NCBI GenBank assembly: GCA_020809705.1
Contig: CP085826.1
Span: 5,766,001 to 5,830,000 of the forward strand
Reading direction: 5' to 3'
Origin: Calonectria ilicicola
Lineage: Eukaryota; Ascomycota; Sordariomycetes; Hypocreales; Nectriaceae
DNA: 64,000 nt
Positions 58,381 through 64,000 of the stretch are shown here, one piece after another. The number at the start of each line of letters is the position of its first letter. Positions within the stretch are counted from its first letter, which is position 1. The translations under genes and the position numbers were made by a program. The notes beneath the pieces were generated by a model that made no database searches, had not been told where the DNA came from, and saw only the letters and a program-made list of their open reading frames with translations.

Positions 58381-59795
58381 GTTTTACCAACAGCCGTTCT
58401 TTCTTTGGTGTCTATCATGTCGATCTCACGTTTGAATTCGAATATAAATGACTGGAACTCGTATTGTTGCTCCACGGGACTAGATAATATGTTTGTCAAG
58501 ACAAAACCCGCTCCTTGTACTATATATTCCTCTTCGCTTAGCTTAGGGTTAAGGATAGTTGAGAATTCCCTAAATAGCTCAATCAGATGAGCGCTTGGCC
58601 CCAAAGGTGGCTACTTTTCCCTGTAACGGCACAATTGCCATGTGCCTGACACTATTGCTAGTTAGAGAATCACACAGTGGAATACGGAATATATGTTGGT
58701 GGATTGTGAATGCGGCACTAATGCCAGTGATCAAAAACTTCGACATTAATCAAGGGGTAAGTTGTAGCTGAGTACCCGCTAGCATCATTCAATCCATTTC
58801 ATTTCATTTCCACGCATTTTTGTATCCGACGGGTATAAGAACCAAAGCCCGAGCTTCCCGGACTGATGTCGTCTTGATGGCGACATGGGTTCTATGATGG
58901 TACTTTAGGAGCTAACCCTTGGTTGGCAATATCCGTGTCAAGAGGCTCAACACTCAACTACCAACCACAACAACATGCTTCACAAAACTGTTCAATCGTT
59001 GCCAGTCCAAAATTAACGCCTTGCTTTTGCATTTCACCACCTCCTGAAATCCCTTTTCGCTGCAGTGACCCTTGTTTCAATTTGATGATGTTTATAAACT
59101 CTAAGTAAAATTTTCTCTTCACCCTCTGCTGCCACGGGGATTACGAATATTCATTTCCGTCTGAACCGAATCCCTGCAATCGAGAAACGCCCCAAGGGCC
59201 CACGCCCCGATATCTATTCACGCTGGGATGTTGATTTCGCTAGTTAGATAACTGATTACGTTCCTTGGAGATAATTCTGGGTGGCACAACTCGGTAAATG
59301 TTAGTTCGTAACCAAGACATAACATGCACATTTATTTAGACAAGCAAAAACACAGGGTTGAATATTTTAGGATTGTTTTATTTTTTTTTTTTTCATTTAT
59401 TGCGGCCTGTGGAGATGTTACAATCTCCATGCGGCCTATTACTCACATTCTCAATGAGAATATTTTACTATCTTCACTTGTATCACATCATGTTACGCAT
59501 GTGAAAGCGGATTTGAGAAAAATCAACAAGCCCAGGCCCGCAAAGGGAGAGTGATCAGGCCAGGGTATAATCGAGGACATTATTTTCCAATGTGCAAACC
59601 GCAACAGCGTTCCTATCCAAGGAAGGACACTGTAATTTCCCACTCCGGTACTCCATAGCTTTCCTTGCTTTCGCTGGCCTTTCCTCCTAAAATCCACAAA
59701 AAGACATTGAGCATCAAGCTCATAAAATATCATGCAAGAAAAACCAAATAAAACAAACGACAAAACAAAAAATCTTTTACATCAACAAAGACTGA

Positions 59796-61949
59796 TTAAG
59801 GATGGTAATATGTTTGGTGAATGTTGCCCCCAGTGTTCTGGGTGTTTCTATCGGCCTCAGTGGCAAGTTCCTGAGGCGTCTGTTGAGGTGTATGGGAAGG
59901 CGACTGCTTGGCCGTACTTGGGTCGTACGTGCCCGAAAGTGTGGTGGGTGATTGAGGAGGCTCCATCATGGCAACTTGGGGAATCCACACGTTGCCTTGG
60001 GCATCATATTTGGGCGTCTGAGGCGTATGAGGGTGTGGCGACGGGTGTGGCATGTCGTTGATTTCGGTGGGCAGCTCAGCTGGCGCTGATGTGCTGTTGA
60101 CATGGGACTGGACCGTGTGGGGCGAGCTGGACTGGAATGGCGGTGGGCTTATGTTGGGAAAATGTGACGATCCAGGACTCCATGGTCCTTGGGAGTAGTT
60201 GGAGCTATCGTTTTGGGCTGGATGGTAGTCGTAGGACTGGTTCATGGGTTGCTCTGCTGAGACATTGGTAGAATCACGACCAGAACGTCGGCGCCTGATG
60301 AGGAACCACGCAGCGGCAAGGACAAGCCCAACTGCAGCCGCACCACCAACTGCAACGCCAACGATGGCTCCGGTGGATAGTCCACTGGAGCCACCGTCGG
60401 GGGAACCGGTCGAAGTAGATTGGCCACCGACGTTTCGAGTAGGGGTTCTCACAGCGGCCTCGGCCTTTCGCGTCATGAGGACGCTCAGATCTGGAGAGTT
60501 AAAGCCATCTGCTGGCTTGGTTTTGGTAGCTCCTCCAGTCGCCTTGCCTCCAACAACGGACAACACGTCAGTAGGAACGGCGTATGTGGTCTTGTTCGGT
60601 TGCCAGAGAGCCCACGGTGAGTTGTCCTTGTTCTGTCTTCCCATGTCGAGGTTGTGCAAGCCCCATTGATCCGGCGAGTCACAATCGGTGGTCAAAGGAA
60701 AGTAACCACCATGAATAAGCATCTGAGCATTGTTGACGACATTGCAGCTCATGCTGTGATGGGGGTAGTCGCCGGTTCCATTTGTATTGGGGTACATCTT
60801 GATCCAGGTAAAGGTAGGGAGCGTGAGAATGTAAACGTCGTCGAATCCGGAGCTTCCCTCTGCCTCGCCAAGACCACCATAAAGATAGCTAAAAAAAAAA
60901 AAAAGGTTAGTTGATCATCGTGAACATGTAAATCAAGATGCTCACATATTATAAGAGGACTGGTCCTCAGCCCACGTTACTCCAGCACAGAACCGGCGGC
61001 GCGACTTGGGGACGTTGCCTGTCGCATTTTGGGTGTAACTCTTTCCACTTAGAATATCGTAGATGATAATTTCGTCCATAGGCTGCCCCTCCCAGGTGCC
61101 ATTATCTGCTCCACGGACCCCGCCAAAGTAGACAATCAAGCCTCCGTCTCCGGCGGGGATATACAGCATCACACCCTCAGCCCGTCCCACATTGTCCGGC
61201 CCGGTGCTGTTGGTCCAGCTGTTCGCGTCCATGTCGTATACCAGCATGTACGAAGTAGGAATTGCGTCGCCGCTCCAGTTTGGATCCGTGTTGCTGTTCA
61301 TCCATCCTCCGTAGTAGTAACCCTCTCCACGATCCGAGATGGACAGGCCGGCACCGTAGCTCAGACCGATAATGCTGGTTGATCGAGGGGAGCCATAGTT
61401 ATCCCACTGGTCATTCAAAATGTCGTAACCATAGAGACTGAAGGACCATGGGGTCTCGCTGTGAAATTCACCCCCAAAGAGATAGATGCGCTTGTTGACA
61501 GTATCCGGCCAAAATATACCGCCGTTGACATTGGGGATGGTGGAGTTCTTGCTTAGATTGGCATAGGGCTGAGGCATACCAGAGGTGGCGACAGTGGAAA
61601 GGTCATGGTAGATTAAGTAGGGATCTGAGGTTATCATGGGTTAGCCAGGAGTAAGGTTGGGGTGTCGCGCCGTTCGCTATGTTTTGGATAGAGGCTGAGA
61701 CGAAGCGGCGATACATTTACTGGACGTACTTGAAACGTTATTATTCTCGCTTCCACTGTATGTGATTAATCCTCCATCAATGTACAGCTTGTCGTCGACG
61801 ACGGCGGTTTGGTGGCCCCATCTTCGGCAGAAGTTGTTGATGGGATCTCGCTGCTGGAGAGACACACCAACGCAACAAGACAGCAACACCCACGCCAACC
61901 ACAGGTGTTCCCGTCCTTGGCCGCTGGGCCGGGAGAGCGAAAATAGCAT
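59796..61949 (-). CDS. Kelch-repeat single-pass membrane protein
   Basis: A predicted cell-surface kelch-repeat protein of 663 residues. Three exons on the minus strand are 61730-61949, 60946-61624 and 59796-60888; introns are 105 nt (GTACGT, GCTAAC) and 57 nt (GTGAGC, AACTAAC, then a T-tract before the acceptor). The ATG at 61949 starts a signal peptide with core LWLAWVLLSCCVGVSL. Kelch blades with GG pairs follow: KLYIDGGLI, IYLFGGEFHS, YYYGGWMNS, IVYFGGVRGA, YLYGGLGEAE and MLIHGGYF, enough for a beta-propeller. A Ser/Thr/Gly stalk leads to one transmembrane helix at about residues 473-497, a basic stop-transfer RRRRSGR, and a Pro/Ser/Gln-rich cytosolic tail. The layout suggests an extracellular propeller, possibly a sensor or adhesion protein. 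The ligand and partners are unknown. Confidence 0.87.
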
Positions 61950-63150
61950 CCTGGCTCTCACAGCGATGGCGTCTGCATACTCTCCCAGATGGTGACCAAA
62001 AGGGGAGGCGGCAGCCAGTCAGTCGTGAGCGACGATGGGCCAAGACTGGAACTTTGGGGTGGGATGGGATGGAGGGCAAACGAGCGACAGTGACTGGATT
62101 TGGTTCGCGAGAGCGAGAAAGAAAGGACGAAACGAGGTGAGAGGGCACGTCGTCGTCGTCCGGGCGTAAGGGTGTCCCGGGCTCAGGGAGTAGTAGGTTC
62201 AAGGAGGCGTTAGCGAAGCGAGTGTGGGCTAGGAAAGAAAACAAGGCAAGGATAGTCAAGGTCAAGGGAATGACGAGAGCGAGAAGGTCGGCAATCTGGG
62301 AGGCAGCAAGCACAGCAAGAAAAACGGACGGCAGATGGAAGTGGCGGAGGCGGAATCCGGGGCTGACATTGTGCTCCTTGGTCTTGACTCGCACCTAGCT
62401 GGGACTGGGACGGCATCCGTGTTCCTGCTTTGCGTGAGACGAGCGCCCATCGGCACGTCTCCTCGTCCTTGTGGTACCGGGCTTGCAGGGCTAGCTCCCA
62501 GTCTCGCACCCCGACCGGGCCTGATTCGCACGGGGCTGGGCGCTGGCTGGGACCTGGCTGCGTGCTGGCTGGGACCTGGATGCAACTAGGGAAGTAACAC
62601 GATGGGGGGCTCTCCAATGGCTGAGCAGTGGGCCGCTCCGTCAGCTCATGGCCACTGACATGCATCCTATCCCTCCTCTCATCTAACCGCAGGCCCAGCT
62701 TCCTTGGTACTGCCTAGCCTCAGCCAGGCCTCAAGAGCCCACAGGGCTGAATGGACCCGAGCCCGCTTTTTCTGGGCCTGCACTACGTCTACACGTAGTA
62801 TTCAATGGCCTATCATAATCATACGGAATTTGACACTTGCAAACTCTGTCCACGGGCACGGCGATTCGGGGCGAAGCGCGCGGCCGGGGCTCGTAACCAA
62901 TTCTTGACAGCGACCCGATGTCGCCATGTGCTGCTGGCTGCGATGCGGCTTGTTGTCCCCATAAATGATGCGCATCACTCAAGGGATTGTCTCTGGCCTA
63001 GGTGAAACCTGTTGCGAAAAAGAACTTCGGGGACCAGTTGTGATTAGCTTGTCGAGCTAGCATCTGCAAAGATGAATCACGACTGTACCGATATGTACTG
63101 TTAGACGACAATCATATGTGTGCGTGTACAAGCATCCCCGGTCTCCTGTT
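61950..63150. other. Intergenic region upstream of the kelch-repeat gene
   Basis: About 1.2 kb between two tandem minus-strand genes. It should hold the promoter and leader of the kelch-repeat gene. The minus strand is C/T-rich from about 61.95 to 62.6 kb. A short direct repeat of GCTGGCTGGGACCTGG-like sequence occurs near 62538-62580. No gene seen. Confidence 0.55.
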
Positions 63151-64000
63151 TCAAACCGCATCCATCTTACCCACCGGTAGACTTGGGCCACCACCACCTC
63201 TCATGAGCCTAGCCGCCGAGTTTACCGCAGCTAGCCAACCATCGAGTGCGCCGTCAAGCGCTACAAGCATCGTATCGTTCGCTAACCCTCCAATCCGTCC
63301 AGCTTCCGCCCAGCTATCGCACCACGCTTTTGGGTCCTGCAGTTCCATTGCTTCCACGTCAAGCGTGGCACAACCCGCTAATCCAAGGTCCATCGGGACT
63401 GCATCTTCGCGCCGAGCCACAACTGAAAGCGCTGTTCTAATGGCTTCCACAAATGCCTGCTCCGTATCGGATCCGTGGTGCATAATTTTCCCTGTTCGGG
63501 TGTGCCCCTCGATTTCAGCCCTCACCAGTTGCCATTCCTTCCACAGCGTCGCAACAGCACCTAATCTGCCCAATGTCAAGATGTAAGTACTGTAAAGATC
63601 CGCTGCCAGATTGCTCTGGTCCCCGCTGCAATTTTCAACAAAGAAAAAGACCAGGGCGCGAAATGACACCGTCCAAGCGTCCTCCCCCTCCCCCATCTCA
63701 ATACCCGTTAGGAGACCCAGAAGGAGCTGCCGGTTAGGGATGTCAAAAAAAGGGTCCCCCGACGATGCCTCGGTGAAATGCTTTGACAATGATTTCAAGG
63801 TGCTCGTCACGTCAGCCAATGTCTCTGGTGTTTCGGTCCAAATGTCGTGTTTAAAGCCAAGGGCCAAGTACACCAACGTCGCGTCGAGGTTACCGATGCG
63901 AGCTGACAGCGTCAAACCAAGCCCGCAGAGCGGGCCTCCAATATTCAGGTGATGTGACGCTAGCCTCTGTTCAAGATTGCCTAGAAAGGTCAAGGCCCCG
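63151..64000 (-). CDS. Hypothetical protein, C-terminal part (5' end outside window)
   Basis: The frame is open from the right edge to a TGA at 63151-63153, giving at least 282 residues. I do not recognise the family. The visible part looks mostly alpha-helical, with leucine-rich stretches such as RQLLLGLLTGIEMGEGED and ALVFFFVENCSGD. It has no transmembrane helix, zinc motif or signal peptide in view. Amino-acid composition and codon use look like a real gene, and no intron is needed in this part. It could be the helical C-terminal region of a regulator or an uncharacterised fungal protein. The start codon lies beyond 64000. Confidence 0.7.
   Translation of the reverse strand, partial: GALTFLGNLEQRLASHHLNIGGPLCGLGLTLSARIGNLDATLVYLALGFKHDIWTETPETLADVTSTLKSLSKHFTEASSGDPFFDIPNRQLLLGLLTGIEMGEGEDAWTVSFRALVFFFVENCSGDQSNLAADLYSTYILTLGRLGAVATLWKEWQLVRAEIEGHTRTGKIMHHGSDTEQAFVEAIRTALSVVARREDAVPMDLGLAGCATLDVEAMELQDPKAWCDSWAEAGRIGGLANDTMLVALDGALDGWLAAVNSAARLMRGGGGPSLPVGKMDAV

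Larger units (their letters stand above)
56516..59795. other. AT-rich gene-free island with repeat relics
   Basis: Base composition changes sharply near 56.5 kb from GC-rich to clearly AT-rich sequence that continues to about 59.7 kb. Two relics of the dispersed repeat lie at 58121-58225 and 58294-58380. No intact gene is present. A minus-strand frame of 81 codons at 58359-58604 looks protein-like in composition but is unrecognised. The island fits the decayed remains of transposon insertions. Confidence 0.6.

Overview
The window is nuclear DNA from a filamentous ascomycete, most likely a sordariomycete and possibly of the order Hypocreales (order level is inference). Genes are split by short introns, mostly 52-130 nt, with GTATGT/GTAAGT-type donors, CTAAC/CTGAC-type branch sites and CAG/TAG acceptors. 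The products are typical Pezizomycotina proteins, including a Pex26-type peroxin and a fungal Zn(II)2Cys6 regulator. Intergenic regions are kilobases long and hold AT-rich repeat relics with RIP-like (C-to-T/G-to-A) divergence. I reconstructed 16 protein genes, joining exons by hand. I saw no tRNA, rRNA, CRISPR array or intact transposon.

Layout, left half: 3' end of CDC37 (1-538, +); a secreted, GPI-anchored PI-PLC-like phosphodiesterase (2798-3871, +); a small ECM15/thiamine-binding-fold protein with four exons (4514-5120, +); succinate-semialdehyde dehydrogenase (8045-9780, -) head-to-head with GABA aminotransferase (11649-13179, +), together the two enzymes of the GABA shunt; a Zn2Cys6 transcription factor with seven exons (17785-20638, +) followed by a run of perfect stem-loops; a CCDC47-like ER membrane protein (21709-23131, -); and a haspin mitotic kinase (24398-26127, +).

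Layout, right half: a Pex26-like peroxin (27960-29419, +); the SF3b subunit Rds3/PHF5A (29720-30165, -) divergent from a pinin-family protein (30585-31669, +), so two splicing-related genes share a 419-bp promoter and mirror each other with 17-nt first coding exons; a soluble epoxide hydrolase (32811-33833, +); the P4-ATPase lipid flippase Drs2 (36444-40639, +); an Ecl1-family zinc-binding protein (46414-47520, -); a very long gene-poor stretch of 12.3 kb containing an AT-rich island (about 56.5-59.7 kb) with repeat relics; a kelch-repeat membrane protein (59796-61949, -); and an unrecognised gene running off the right edge (63151-64000, -).

Most genes are housekeeping: Hsp90 client loading, lipid flipping, ER membrane protein biogenesis, peroxisome biogenesis, splicing and mitosis. 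The notable functional unit is the divergent GABA-shunt pair with a pathway-type zinc-cluster regulator about 4.6 kb away. I did not find a clear novel system; the best leads are the GABA locus, the mirrored splicing-gene promoter, the stem-loop run downstream of the regulator, and the RIP-affected repeat family.
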